Assembly: GCA_963785155.1 (NCBI GenBank)
Contig: CAWAUB010000016.1
Span: 12,791 to 76,790 of the forward strand
Reading direction: 5' to 3'
From: DASUSH01 sp963785155
GTDB lineage: Bacteria; Actinomycetota; Thermoleophilia; Solirubrobacterales; 70-9
DNA: 64,000 bases
Shown here: positions 1-8,258 of the stretch, in pieces
Position numbering within the stretch: the stretch's first letter is position 1
Layout: every line of letters begins with the position of its first letter
Made by a program: the position numbers and the translations under genes
The notes under the pieces: model-generated
Databases searched by the model: none
What the model saw: only the letters and a program-made list of their open reading frames with translations
Told to the model about the DNA's origin: nothing

Positions 1-124
1 TGTGCTCGCCGAGGCCGCCGACCTCGACTCGGACGCGGTGCCCGAGCAGGCCCATCATCTCGGAGAGGACGCCGTTGTAGTCCAGCGCGCGCTCCTCGAG
101 CGGTGGCCAGATCGCGGGGCCCAT
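1..124 (-). CDS. Partial hypothetical protein, N-terminal end only
   Basis: A reverse-strand reading frame starts with ATG at 124 and runs off the left edge, giving about 41 residues beginning MGPAIWPPLEERALDYN. No stop is met. Codon third positions are GC-rich as in the neighbouring real genes, and the opposite frame reads as arginine/alanine-rich shadow sequence. I do not recognise a family from this fragment. No good Shine-Dalgarno sequence precedes the ATG, so the true start may differ. Confidence 0.35.
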   Translation of the reverse strand, partial: MGPAIWPPLEERALDYNGVLSEMMGLLGHRVRVEVGGLGEH

Positions 125-488
125 GGCTGCGCTAGCGAAGTTCAGGCGGGCGACGCAGACGCAATTGGCGGGCACGACCGAGCGTCCCCCTCCGGAGCTC
201 GGTCGGCCCGTCATTGCGTCGGAAAGAACCCAGTCCACCCCCGGACGGGTTCTCACCCCCCAAACTTCTTCCGGCGCCCCCTCGGCGCCGCGTTGTGTGC
301 CTATCCCCTACTAGAGGAAGCCGACCGGAAAGCTCTTGGTAGAGCCGCTTTTGGTGTGGATTCCGGTGCCTCATCACCCCACAAGACGGATGCGGCGTGC
401 AAAGATCACGCTCGACGAGAAAATAAGTCGCGGACCCGATTCGGGGGGTTCTTGAGTTTGGGGGCCGCGGCGCCGATAGAGAAACCGG
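125..488. other. Intergenic region between divergent genes
   Basis: About 360 bases between the truncated reverse gene and the sigma-factor gene. It must carry the promoters of both divergent genes. Reading frames through it are arginine-rich shadows without a start or ribosome-binding site. I see no RNA gene and no clear operator. Confidence 0.4.
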
Positions 489-1713
489 ATGCCGTCACCG
501 GTGGATACCGCCATGCAAGAACCCCCTACGCACAGCGCCGCGCCAGGCGGCCGCATGTCCGATCGCGCGCTATTCGCCCGAGCCGCCACGGACGAGGCTG
601 CATTCGCCGAGATCGTCCATCGCTATCGCGAGCCGCTTCGGCGCCACGCCGCGCGCTACGTCGGCGACGCCGACGCCGAGGACGTCGTCCAGCTTGCGCT
701 CGTCAACGCCAGCCTCGCCCTGCGCCGCGACTCGAACCGCGACATCGAGCCGAAGCCGTGGCTCTACAAGATCACGACCAACGCCGCGATCGACCATCGC
801 CGCGCGCAGTCGGTGCGCCCGCTCGGCGACCGCTCCTTCGAAGAGCCCGACCTCGACGCCCTCTCGGGCGGCCCCGGCGGGGACCCGCACGATGTCGTCG
901 AGGGCCGCGAGTCGGTCCGCTCGCTCGTCGGCGGCATCCAGGACCTCGCCCCGAATCAGCGCCGCGCCGCCACCGCCCGCTTCCTCGAGGGCCGCTCGCA
1001 CGAGGAGATCGCCGGTGAGCTGGGCGTCACCAAGGGCGCCGCCCGCGAGCTGATCTCAAGGGCGCGCAAGAACCTGCGGGAGACCCTGCCGGCCCTCTCG
1101 CCGCTGCCGCTCTTCACCAAGCTCCGCGAGTCGCTCACCGCGCTGTTCGCCGGCTCGGCCTCGGTGCCGGCAGCGAAGCTCGCCACCGGCGCCGTGGTCG
1201 CCGTCGTTGCGGTCGGCGCCGGGGGAGTGGCGATCAAGCAGGCCGGCAATGGCGGCTCCGACGCCGCGACCGCCGGAGGAGCGGCCCTGCGCTCCGCGAC
1301 CACCGTCACGAAGCTTCCCCATGTCGCCTCCGAGCCGCGCCTGAGCGGCGCCGCGCTCGCGGCCGCGAGGTCGGGCGGAAACGGCTCGTCCTCGAAGGGC
1401 CAGGGTGGCGGCGGCGGATCGGCGGGCGGCTCGACCGGCTCGGCTCAGGGGACCGCGGGCTCGAACACCGGTACACCGGCCGCCTCGGGCGCCGCGGCCG
1501 GAACGGCGCCGGGTTCCTCGTCGGGGTCAGGCAGCAGCCCGACGGACACGGTTCAGGGAGTAGTCGACGACGTCGGCAACACCACCGAGCAGCTCGGCCT
1601 GCCGAACGTCACCGAGGGCGTCACCGTCGCCTCAGCTGCCGGAGGTCCCCGGCACGTCCGGCGTTCAGCTGCCGAACGTGCCCCAGCTGCCCAATCTGGG
1701 CGGCGGCAACTAG
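489..1713 (+). CDS. ECF-like RNA polymerase sigma factor with C-terminal membrane-anchored tail (one frameshift near its end)
   Basis: Residues about 25-95 form sigma region 2 (DAEDVVQLALVNASLAL, then a PWLYKITTNAAIDHRR core) and residues about 150-198 form region 4, with the helix-turn-helix HEEIAGELGVTKGAARELISRARKNL. After it comes a hydrophobic segment at about residues 230-248 and a long Gly/Ser/Ala/Thr-rich tail. This suggests a sigma factor tethered to the membrane with an exported tail, so signal sensing may be built into one protein; no anti-sigma gene is adjacent. Near 1628 the tail shifts frame: dropping one base continues as PQLPEVPGTSGVQLPNV and ends at TAG 1711-1713. The start may instead be ATG 555 (MSDRALFARA), since no strong ribosome-binding site precedes 489. 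The stop overlaps the ferritin stop on the other strand. Confidence 0.75.
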
Positions 1714-2240
1714 AGCGTGCCGCCGGCGGCGGGTGGCGCGGTCGGATCGTCGTCGCCGCCGAAGCTCTCGCGGGCGAGGAACTCCTCGACCAGCAGCATC
1801 TCGTTGCTCGAGCGCTCGACGACACGGAGGAGGTCCTGCATCAGCGCGACCTCCTCGACCTGCTCCTTGACGAACCACTGCATGAACTGCTCCGCCCGGT
1901 AGTCCTTCGTCTCGCGAGCGAGCTCGAAGAGCGAGTAGATCTCCTCCCCGACCTTCTTCTCCTGCTCGAGCGCCATCTTCACCGGCGCCACGTCGTCGTC
2001 GTAACGCGTCTGCTTCGCCTCGATGTCGGGGATCCGCACCTCCTCGTCCACGTCGAGCAGGTACTGGACCATCATCATCGCGTGGTCGCGCTCCTCGATC
2101 GCCTGCCGGTAGAAGAAGGCGGCGAGGCGGGGAAGCGTCTCCGAGTCGTAGAAGACGGCCGCGCCGACGTACTGCTGTGAGGCGGCGAACTCGTTCGCGA
2201 TCTGCTGGTTGAGAGAGTCGGCGAAGCCGTTGTCGGACAC
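1710..2240 (-). CDS. Ferritin
   Basis: A 176-residue ferritin-like four-helix protein that would oxidise ferrous iron and store it in the cytosol as a 24-mer. The N-terminus (LNQQIANEFAASQQYVGAAVFY) carries the first ferroxidase glutamate and tyrosine. The second helix has the E-x-x-H pair in AIEERDHAMMMVQYL, followed by the conserved region around LEQEKKVGEEIYSLFELA. Length matches bacterial non-haem ferritins. The start is GTG 2240 with AAAGGA a few bases upstream. It is transcribed toward the sigma-factor gene and shares the stop tetranucleotide CTAG with it. Confidence 0.9.
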   Translation of the reverse strand: MSDNGFADSLNQQIANEFAASQQYVGAAVFYDSETLPRLAAFFYRQAIEERDHAMMMVQYLLDVDEEVRIPDIEAKQTRYDDDVAPVKMALEQEKKVGEEIYSLFELARETKDYRAEQFMQWFVKEQVEEVALMQDLLRVVERSSNEMLLVEEFLARESFGGDDDPTAPPAAGGTL

Positions 2241-2302
2241 GGGCGAATCCTTTCGATCGGGGACGTTGGGGCCACGCTACAGGAAACCCCGAATTCGGCT
2301 TT

Positions 2303-2340
2303 CCTAAGCCGTTTGCAGGGTGTCCTAAGCGGTCGTTAGG
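2303..2340. promoter_or_regulatory. Repeated CCTAAGC/TTAGG words upstream of ferritin
   Basis: CCTAAGC occurs at 2303-2309 and 2324-2330, and its inverse TTAGG at 2336-2340, all just upstream of the reverse-strand ferritin gene. Actinobacterial iron regulators of the DtxR/IdeR family bind TTAGG/CCTAA half-sites, and ferritin is a classical target. The order and spacing here do not match the 19-bp IdeR box, so this is only a candidate operator. The region also contains the stop codon of the upstream enolase-type gene. Confidence 0.25.
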
Positions 2341-3404
2341 CCCACCGAAAGCCGCTCGGGGCGGGATTCGGCGGGAGCGGGCTCTCGGGCAGGCCGTCCG
2401 GGACGGCGGGATCGTTGTAGCCCGAGGGGGCGATGTCGTTCGGCGTGTCCGGGTGGAAGAGCGATGCGAGGTACTGGATCTGCTCGCGGCCGACACCGAG
2501 CTCCCCCTGGCCACCGCCGTAGACCTTGATCCCCTCGCCGTCGCAGTATTCGTAGACGGAGAGGATCTCCTCGAGCGAACCGAAGCGCGATGGCTTCGAG
2601 TTGATCGCCTTCGGCTTGAACTCGAGCGCCTTCACGTCGTCGAGCGAGTGCAGCGGCGCGTCCCAGGTGACGCGGTCGATGATCGGCTCGAGGACGGGGC
2701 GGGTGTCATCGTCGAACCACGCGTCCTCGAGGTAGGCCTCCGGGAATGCCTCGGCGACCGCGCGGTAGAGCTCCGCGTCGATCTCGACGTCGACCGGGGT
2801 GCCGCGGTAGTGGCCCTTCAGGTCGAGGATGTCGACGGAGGCAACCGCCGGCGATCTCATCGATCAGCTCCTGGTCCCAATCGTTTTCGGGATCGAGCTT
2901 GAAGCGCAGGGTCGGGTACTTGGCGAGTCGCTTCGTGATCGCCTCGGTGTTGGAGCGGGATTCGTCGTCGAAGGAGCCGAGCCGCGTGGAGCAGACGAAG
3001 GTGACCGGCTTCATCTCGATGCCGAGCGCCTCGTGCAGCGGCACGCCCTGCTGGCGCAGCGACAGGTCGAGCGCGGCCGACTCGAACGCCCAGCGGCGGT
3101 AATGGCGGGAGAAGTCGCGCTCCGGCGGCGCGCCGGGGAAGAGGTCGAGCTCGCCGGCGAGGTCGCAGAACGCGCCGACCGTGTCGGCGCCGGAGAAGTC
3201 CTGCACAGGCCCGGCGTCGCGATGTGCGATGTGGTCGAGCACGTCGTAGACCACGTCCTCGCCGATCCCCTCCTCACCGCCGCCGCGCAGATGGATGATC
3301 GTCGAGGGCCGCGTGAAGTCGCCGTAGGTGCGATCGCGGTCCTCGAGCTCATACGACTCGACCGAAAGCGGCAGGGCCGCGAGCTTCTCGAAGTTGGCGC
3401 TCAC
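2336..3404 (-). pseudogene. Enolase-superfamily enzyme (mandelate racemase/muconate-lactonising type), frameshifted
   Basis: Two overlapping frames join into one protein of about 355 residues. The N-terminal half (from GTG 3404) has the capping domain and a strand with KLDP; after a break near 2840-2860 the second frame continues VDILDLKGHY, EDAWFDD, DAPLHS and NSKPSRFG. These fit the barrel of the enolase superfamily: metal-binding D, E, D and a late-strand lysine. The start overlaps the stop of the upstream acyl-CoA synthetase (GTGA), implying translational coupling. The substrate cannot be named. The neighbouring CoA ligase recalls a MenC/MenE pair, but no other menaquinone genes are nearby. 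A single indel separates it from an intact gene, so it may be an assembly error. Confidence 0.65.
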
Positions 3405-5008
3405 GCATCGGCCTCCGACCCTACTCGAGGCGCCGAAGTTCGATCGCGCTCGAGCTCGGCCTGGCGCAGCTCGATCCGGCGGATCTTGCCGGTCAGGGTT
3501 TTCGGCAGCGAGTCGGTGAACTCGATCCGGCGTGGATAGGCGTAGGCGGAGAGGCGGTCGCGGACGTGCGCCTTGATCTCATCGGCGAGCTCGTCGGAGG
3601 GCTCGTGGCCCTCAGCGAGGACGATGAACGCCTTGACGACGTTGCCCCGGCGCTCGTCGGGTGAGGCGACTGCCGCCGCCTCGGCGACGGCGTCGTGCTC
3701 CAGGCAGGCGGACTCGACCTCGAACGGGCCGATCCGGTAGCCGGCGGCGATGATCACGTCGTCGGCGCGGCCCTCGTACCAGTAGTAGCCGTCCTCGTCC
3801 TCGGAGGCCGCGTCCTTGGAGTGGAACCACTCGCCGCCGAAGTCGGCCTCGGTGTCCTCCGGGCGGCGCCAGTACTCGAGCGGGTAGTGGGGGTTCGAGC
3901 GCGCCCGCAGGCAGATCTCGCCCTTCTCCCCCTGCCCGACGGGGTTCTCGTCCTCGTCGAGGATCGCGACGTCCCAGCCCGGTGCCGGCTTGCCCATCGA
4001 GCCCTCGCGCACGTCCATGAACGGGTAGTTGGCGACGAGCGGGTAGGACTCGGTGAGCCCGTAGTAGTCGAGCACCGTCAGCCCGTACTGCTCGCGGAAC
4101 CAGCGGATCGCCTCCGGGTTCAGGGGCTCGCCCGCCGAGCAGACGCGGCGGAACTTCTGCGGGTAGCGCTCGCCGGCGTCGCCGATCCCCATCATCGAGC
4201 GCATCGCCGTTGGCGTCGTGAAGACGTTCGTCACCTCGTTGCGCGAGAGGAAACCGAGCTGCTCGTGGGGGTCGAAGCCGCCCTCGCGCTGGAAGACGCA
4301 TTGGAGCGCGCCGAGCCGCCAGGGGCCGAGGAGCGGCGCGATCCCCGCGGCCCACGCCCACTCGCCCATGCCGTGGAAGCGCTCCCCGTCCTCGACCTGG
4401 TGGCAGTAGGTGAACTCGACGTGGGCGAGCAGGTAGCGGTGCGCGTGGACGATCCCCTTCGCCGCGCCCGTGGTGCCGGAGGTGTAGTAGAGCTGGGCCG
4501 GATCGTCGGCGGAGATCTCGACGTTCTCGAACTCGTCCGATCGCTCGGCGAGCCATGGCCCACCCCCCGGCTCGTCGCCGAGGACGATCATCTTCTCCAC
4601 GAGGGACTCGTCGAAGCGGCCCGCGTTCGCCGCGTCGGTGACCAGCACCTTCGGCTCGGAGTCGGTCAGCCGGTGGCGGATCCCGTCGTCGCCGTAGAGG
4701 ACCGACATCGAGAGCAGGATCGCGCCGAGCTTCCAGGTGCCGAAGAAGATCGCCGCCGTCTCCGGCGTCGGCGGGAGCACGACTGCCACCCGGTCGCCGC
4801 GGCCGACGCCCTCCGCGGCGAGTGCGTTCGCAGCCTGCGCCGACATGCGCTGGAGCTCGCCCCAGTCGAGTTCGCGCCGCGCGCCGTCGAAGCGCTCCCA
4901 GACCATCGCCGGCTTGTCGGCCGGGTGCTTGTCGCACACGTCGGCGGCGATGTTGTAGTCCGCCGGGACGTCCCAGCGGTGCTGGGCACGGGCCTCCTCG
5001 TAGTTCAT
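3401..5008 (-). CDS. AMP-dependent acyl-CoA synthetase/ligase
   Basis: A full-length (535 residues) adenylate-forming enzyme that activates a carboxylic acid with ATP and joins it to coenzyme A. The phosphate-binding loop reads YYTSGTTGAAKG (about residue 173), the adenine region YYGLTESYP, the hinge aspartate motif YEGRADDVI and the C-terminal catalytic lysine lies in KTLTGKIRRIELR. Overall it resembles the medium-chain/benzoate-CoA ligase branch. Its start overlaps the universal stress protein stop (ATGA) and its stop overlaps the enolase-type gene start, so the three are translationally coupled. The acid substrate is not evident from sequence. Confidence 0.9.
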   Translation of the reverse strand: MNYEEARAQHRWDVPADYNIAADVCDKHPADKPAMVWERFDGARRELDWGELQRMSAQAANALAAEGVGRGDRVAVVLPPTPETAAIFFGTWKLGAILLSMSVLYGDDGIRHRLTDSEPKVLVTDAANAGRFDESLVEKMIVLGDEPGGGPWLAERSDEFENVEISADDPAQLYYTSGTTGAAKGIVHAHRYLLAHVEFTYCHQVEDGERFHGMGEWAWAAGIAPLLGPWRLGALQCVFQREGGFDPHEQLGFLSRNEVTNVFTTPTAMRSMMGIGDAGERYPQKFRRVCSAGEPLNPEAIRWFREQYGLTVLDYYGLTESYPLVANYPFMDVREGSMGKPAPGWDVAILDEDENPVGQGEKGEICLRARSNPHYPLEYWRRPEDTEADFGGEWFHSKDAASEDEDGYYWYEGRADDVIIAAGYRIGPFEVESACLEHDAVAEAAAVASPDERRGNVVKAFIVLAEGHEPSDELADEIKAHVRDRLSAYAYPRRIEFTDSLPKTLTGKIRRIELRQAELERDRTSAPRVGSEADA

Positions 5009-5430
5009 TCCTCGTCGGGGGCCGGGACGACGAGAACGGGATAGTCAGTGCGCGGCAGCAGCCGGTGCGGCGTGGAGCCGAGGATCGCCCCCCTGATCGG
5101 CCCCTCGCTGTAGCTGCCGACGATGATCAGCCTCGGGTCGTGTGTCTCCGCGGCCTGCAACAGCGCGTCGACGGGGCGCTCCGGAATCATTGCCAGCTCG
5201 GCCTCGACACCGGCCTCCTCGGCGCGCTCCATCGCCTTGCTCGTGACCTGCTCGCCGAAGCGGCGAACAGCGTCCTGATGGGCCTTGTGCTCCTCGGGGG
5301 CCGCGATGTTGCCGGGGTCGTAGCCGAAGACGACGACGATCGTGTCGCCGAGCTCGCCCGCGAGCTTCAGCGCCTCGCCGAGCGCGGCGTCCGCGCAATC
5401 GGAGCCGTCGTAGCCGAGGATCAGGTCCAT
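5005..5430 (-). CDS. Universal stress protein (UspA family)
   Basis: A 141-residue single-domain Usp protein. It begins MDLILGYDGSDCADAAL, the usual first strand and phosphate region, and ends with the ATP-binding signature G-x2-G-x9-G-S/T seen in GSYSEGPIRGAILGSTPHRLL. Proteins of this type bind ATP and often accompany permeases or catabolic enzymes. It lies 12 bases after the permease gene and overlaps the acyl-CoA synthetase start (ATGA), placing it within the operon. Confidence 0.9.
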   Translation of the reverse strand: MDLILGYDGSDCADAALGEALKLAGELGDTIVVVFGYDPGNIAAPEEHKAHQDAVRRFGEQVTSKAMERAEEAGVEAELAMIPERPVDALLQAAETHDPRLIIVGSYSEGPIRGAILGSTPHRLLPRTDYPVLVVPAPDEE

Positions 5431-5442
5431 TCGCGCACCTTC

Positions 5443-7008
5443 CTACTTCTCCTCATCCGGCGCCGTGACGCCTTCGATGGGTGCTGCCTCGCCGGAGGCG
5501 ACGTCGGCTGGGACGGCCTCGAAGCCGCTTCGCGAGAAGAAGCCCTGAGCCGCCTCGCCGCCCGCAACGCGGCGGGCGACCATCAGCACGAGACCGAGGA
5601 CGACGAAGAAGATCGCGATCGCGAGCGGCACGCCGATACCGAAGATCGCGTCCTTGCCGTAGGCCGTCTTGGGATCTGCAAGCTCGCGGGCCGATTCGAT
5701 CAGGAGGTAGAAGAGCATCAACGAGCCGACCAGCGGGGCGACGCCGATGAAGATGAAGTTCTTCACCGACTTGAAGAGCTCACGGCGGTAGTAGATGACG
5801 CATGCGATGCCGGTCAGCCCGTAGTAGAAGGCGATCAGGAGCGAGAGCGCCGAAAGCGAGTTGAAGAGGAAGTTGTCGGAGACGATGCTCGCCCCGACGT
5901 ACCAGAGGATTGCCAGCGCGCCGACGACGATCGTGCCGAAGTCCGGCGTCAGGAATCTCGGGTGGACCTGGGCGAACTTCTTTGGCAGGGCTCCGGAGGC
6001 CGCCATCGATAGCGACGTTCGCGAGCCCGGGAGAATCGTTGTCTGCGCGGAGGAGATGCCGGAGACGATCACCGCGACCACGAGCAGGAACGCGAGCGGG
6101 CCGAGCACCTCGTCGCCAGCCGCGCTCAGAATCCCCGGGTTGTCGTCGAACCGCTCAACCTTGTTGAGACCGGCGACCGCGATCAGCGTGACGCCGACGA
6201 GGACGTAGGTGGCAAGCAGGATCACCGTGCTGGTCAGCCCGGCGAGCCCGGGCGCGCGTGCCGAGTCCTCGGTTTCCTCGGAGAGGTTCACCGCCGATTC
6301 CCAACCCCAGTAGATGAAGACGGCGAGCAGCACCCCGGTCAAGATTCCGGAGTATTCGACCGCGAACGGGTTGAGCCAGGCGAGCTCGGGCTCGAGCGAA
6401 CTCTTGCTCGGGTCGCCGGTGAAGACAGCGAAGAGCCCGACGACGACGAAGAGCAGCAGGATCCCGACCTGGCCGAAGGTCATGACCCGCTGCAGGCGGG
6501 CGGAGACCTGGGTACCGATCACGCAGATCGCCGTCATCACGACGATGATCACGACGGCCAGGGAAACGACGGCGACCCGCGACTTCTTCAGTTCGTCGAG
6601 GCCGAAGAGGTCGAAGATGTAGAAGGCGGAGACGTCGGCGAGGGAGCCGACGACCAGGATCCCCGTGGTGCAGATCGCCCAGCCGCCCATGAACCCGGCG
6701 TAGGGCCCCATGGCGCGCGTCACCCAGGAGAAGGTCGTGCCGCAGTCCTGGTCGGCGCGGTTCAAATAGAAGAACGCCGCGGCGATGAAGAACATCGGAA
6801 TGAACGAGAGCAGCAGCACGCCCGGCGCGTTCACGCCCGCCGCGACGACGATCGAGCCGATGACCGCGGCCAGGGAGTAGGCCGGGGCGGTCGAGGCGAG
6901 GCCGATCGCGACCCCGTCCTTGAACCCGATCGCGTCCTTCTTCAGCCCCTTTTCCTGGTGCTCGGCTGCGGCGCGTGCGGCCGGTGCTGGAACTGAGGCG
7001 GACTCCAT
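5443..7008 (-). CDS. APC-superfamily amino acid/amine permease
   Basis: A 521-residue integral membrane protein with about twelve hydrophobic segments. The first reads GVAIGLASTAPAYSLAAVIGSIV, the typical APC start with the unwound substrate-binding helix 1. Highly polar termini lie in the cytosol, and the sequence ends in an acidic tail. Proteins of this family carry amino acids or organic amines, driven by an ion gradient. The gene follows the flavodoxin-like gene by about 26 bases and precedes the stress protein by 12, so it belongs to the same transcript. Confidence 0.88.
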   Translation of the reverse strand: MESASVPAPAARAAAEHQEKGLKKDAIGFKDGVAIGLASTAPAYSLAAVIGSIVVAAGVNAPGVLLLSFIPMFFIAAAFFYLNRADQDCGTTFSWVTRAMGPYAGFMGGWAICTTGILVVGSLADVSAFYIFDLFGLDELKKSRVAVVSLAVVIIVVMTAICVIGTQVSARLQRVMTFGQVGILLLFVVVGLFAVFTGDPSKSSLEPELAWLNPFAVEYSGILTGVLLAVFIYWGWESAVNLSEETEDSARAPGLAGLTSTVILLATYVLVGVTLIAVAGLNKVERFDDNPGILSAAGDEVLGPLAFLLVVAVIVSGISSAQTTILPGSRTSLSMAASGALPKKFAQVHPRFLTPDFGTIVVGALAILWYVGASIVSDNFLFNSLSALSLLIAFYYGLTGIACVIYYRRELFKSVKNFIFIGVAPLVGSLMLFYLLIESARELADPKTAYGKDAIFGIGVPLAIAIFFVVLGLVLMVARRVAGGEAAQGFFSRSGFEAVPADVASGEAAPIEGVTAPDEEK

Positions 7009-7034
7009 TCCCCCGCGAACCTAACGCATGACCT

Positions 7035-7793
7035 CTAGCGGTGTTCGGGATTCGGGAAGTCGAAGCTGGCGCCGGCGTCCCACTCGCTGCGCTGATTGCC
7101 GTAGGCGGGGATGCCGCCGGCGTCTTTGAGGATCCGCGCGACGTGGAGCAGGTTCCAGGTCATGAACGTGGTGTTTCGGTTGGTGAAGTCGTTGTCGAGG
7201 CCTCCCCCGGGATCGTCGAGATAGGAGGGCCCCGGCCCTGCCTCCCCGATCCAACCGGCATCGGCCTGCGGAGGGATCGTGTAGCCGAGGTGCTGGAGCG
7301 AGTAGAGGGTCTCGAGCGCGCAGTGCTTGATCCCGTCCTCGTTGCCGGTCACGAGGCAGCCGCCCACGCGGCCGTAGTAGACGTATTGGCCCTGGTCGTT
7401 GAGCAGGTGCGAGTTGCCGTAGAGGCGCTCGATCACCTGGGTCGCGACCGATGACTTCTCGCCCAGCCAGATCGGCATCCCCAGGACCAGGATGTCCGCC
7501 GCGATGACCTTGTCGTAGATCCCGGGCCAGTCGTCGCGATCCCAGCCGTGCTCGGTCATGTCCGGCCAGACGCCGGTCGCGATGTCGTGGTCGATCGCGC
7601 GGATGCCCTCGACCGCCACGCCGTTGCGGCGCATTATCTCCATCGAGATGTCCATCAGGCCCTGCGTGTGCGACTGCTCGGGGCTCTTCTTCAGGGTGCA
7701 GTTGATGTAGACCGCGCTCAGGTCCGAGTAGTCCGTCTTGTTGTTCTCGCACAGCTCGGCCGCCTTGGGGCTGAGGACGTCTCGATCGCTCAT
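7035..7793 (-). CDS. Flavodoxin/NADPH-dependent FMN reductase family protein
   Basis: A 252-residue protein starting at ATG 7793 with GAGTGAG upstream; frames upstream of this start look non-coding. The core AVYINCTLKKSPEQSHTQGLMD is a flavodoxin-like FMN phosphate loop, and ADILVLGMPIWLGEKSS and VGGCLVTGNEDGIKH match the flavin-ring loops of the NAD(P)H:FMN oxidoreductase family. It probably transfers electrons from NAD(P)H to a flavin or quinone in the cytosol. It is the first gene of the reverse operon that continues to 2336. Confidence 0.82.
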   Translation of the reverse strand: MSDRDVLSPKAAELCENNKTDYSDLSAVYINCTLKKSPEQSHTQGLMDISMEIMRRNGVAVEGIRAIDHDIATGVWPDMTEHGWDRDDWPGIYDKVIAADILVLGMPIWLGEKSSVATQVIERLYGNSHLLNDQGQYVYYGRVGGCLVTGNEDGIKHCALETLYSLQHLGYTIPPQADAGWIGEAGPGPSYLDDPGGGLDNDFTNRNTTFMTWNLLHVARILKDAGGIPAYGNQRSEWDAGASFDFPNPEHR

Positions 7794-7867
7794 CTCACTC
7801 CTCGGTTCGGTTTCGGGGTGAGTCCTATCGGGTCGCCGTCCGTTACGCCTGTTGATCACAATGGGCC

Positions 7868-8230
7868 GATGCAGCAGCTGATGATCGAGAAGGGAACGCC
7901 GGAGTGGCGTGAGGCTCTCGACGCGAGGATCGAGGGCGACGGCGAGGCCGTCGTCCGTCCCGTTGCGGTGGCGACGTGCGACCTGGACCTCTGGGTGGTC
8001 CGCGGGATCGTGCCGACCGAGGATCCGCTGCCGCTGCTTTCGATGTACACGAAGGGATTCGCTTCCACACCGGACGCGTCCACGCACGTCCGCTGATGGA
8101 GCCGATCCTCGAGCTCGTGCGCGACGGCAGGTTCGCCCCGGAGCGGATCACCGCCGAGACCGCGACCTGGGACGAGGCCGCCGAGGCCGTCGCCGGCCAC
8201 CGCGGCAAGCTGGTCATCACGCGCTTAGCG
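7868..8230 (+). pseudogene. Zinc-type alcohol dehydrogenase remnant with central deletion
   Basis: The first 60 codons read as the N-terminus of a zinc-dependent medium-chain dehydrogenase (VVRPVAVATCDLDLWVVRG, with the first zinc cysteine). This runs directly into the family's C-terminal end: PLLSMYTKG, then, after a one-base shift near 8055, IRFHTGRVHARPLMEPILELV to KLVITR. Most of the catalytic and Rossmann domains (about 200 residues) are missing. The join lies at a short CTGCCGCTG repeat, consistent with slippage or recombination. The remnant cannot be a working dehydrogenase, unless the deletion is an assembly collapse. Confidence 0.7.
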
Positions 8231-8237
8231 ATCTACG

Positions 8238-8258
8238 TTAAGGGGTCTGACCCCTTAA
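8238..8258. repeat. Perfect short palindrome with GGGGTCTGACCCC core
   Basis: Arms TTAAGGGGTC and GACCCCTTAA flank one central base. The stop codon of the reverse M20 gene lies inside. The 13-base core GGGGTCTGACCCC recurs exactly at 47899-47911, inside another damaged gene. It could act as a bidirectional terminator or be a REP-like element. Confidence 0.5.

Noticed and set aside
1621..2514. Reverse open frame of 297 codons over the ferritin gene
   Set aside because: It is an arginine/serine-rich shadow of the ferritin frame and extends through the intergenic region without a start signal; the ferritin frame has clear family motifs.
4822..6012. Forward open frame of 396 codons over the CoA ligase, stress protein and permease
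   Set aside because: High GC content removes stops from antisense frames. The sequence is rich in Arg, Asp and Val with no domain, while the reverse strand carries three well-conserved genes.
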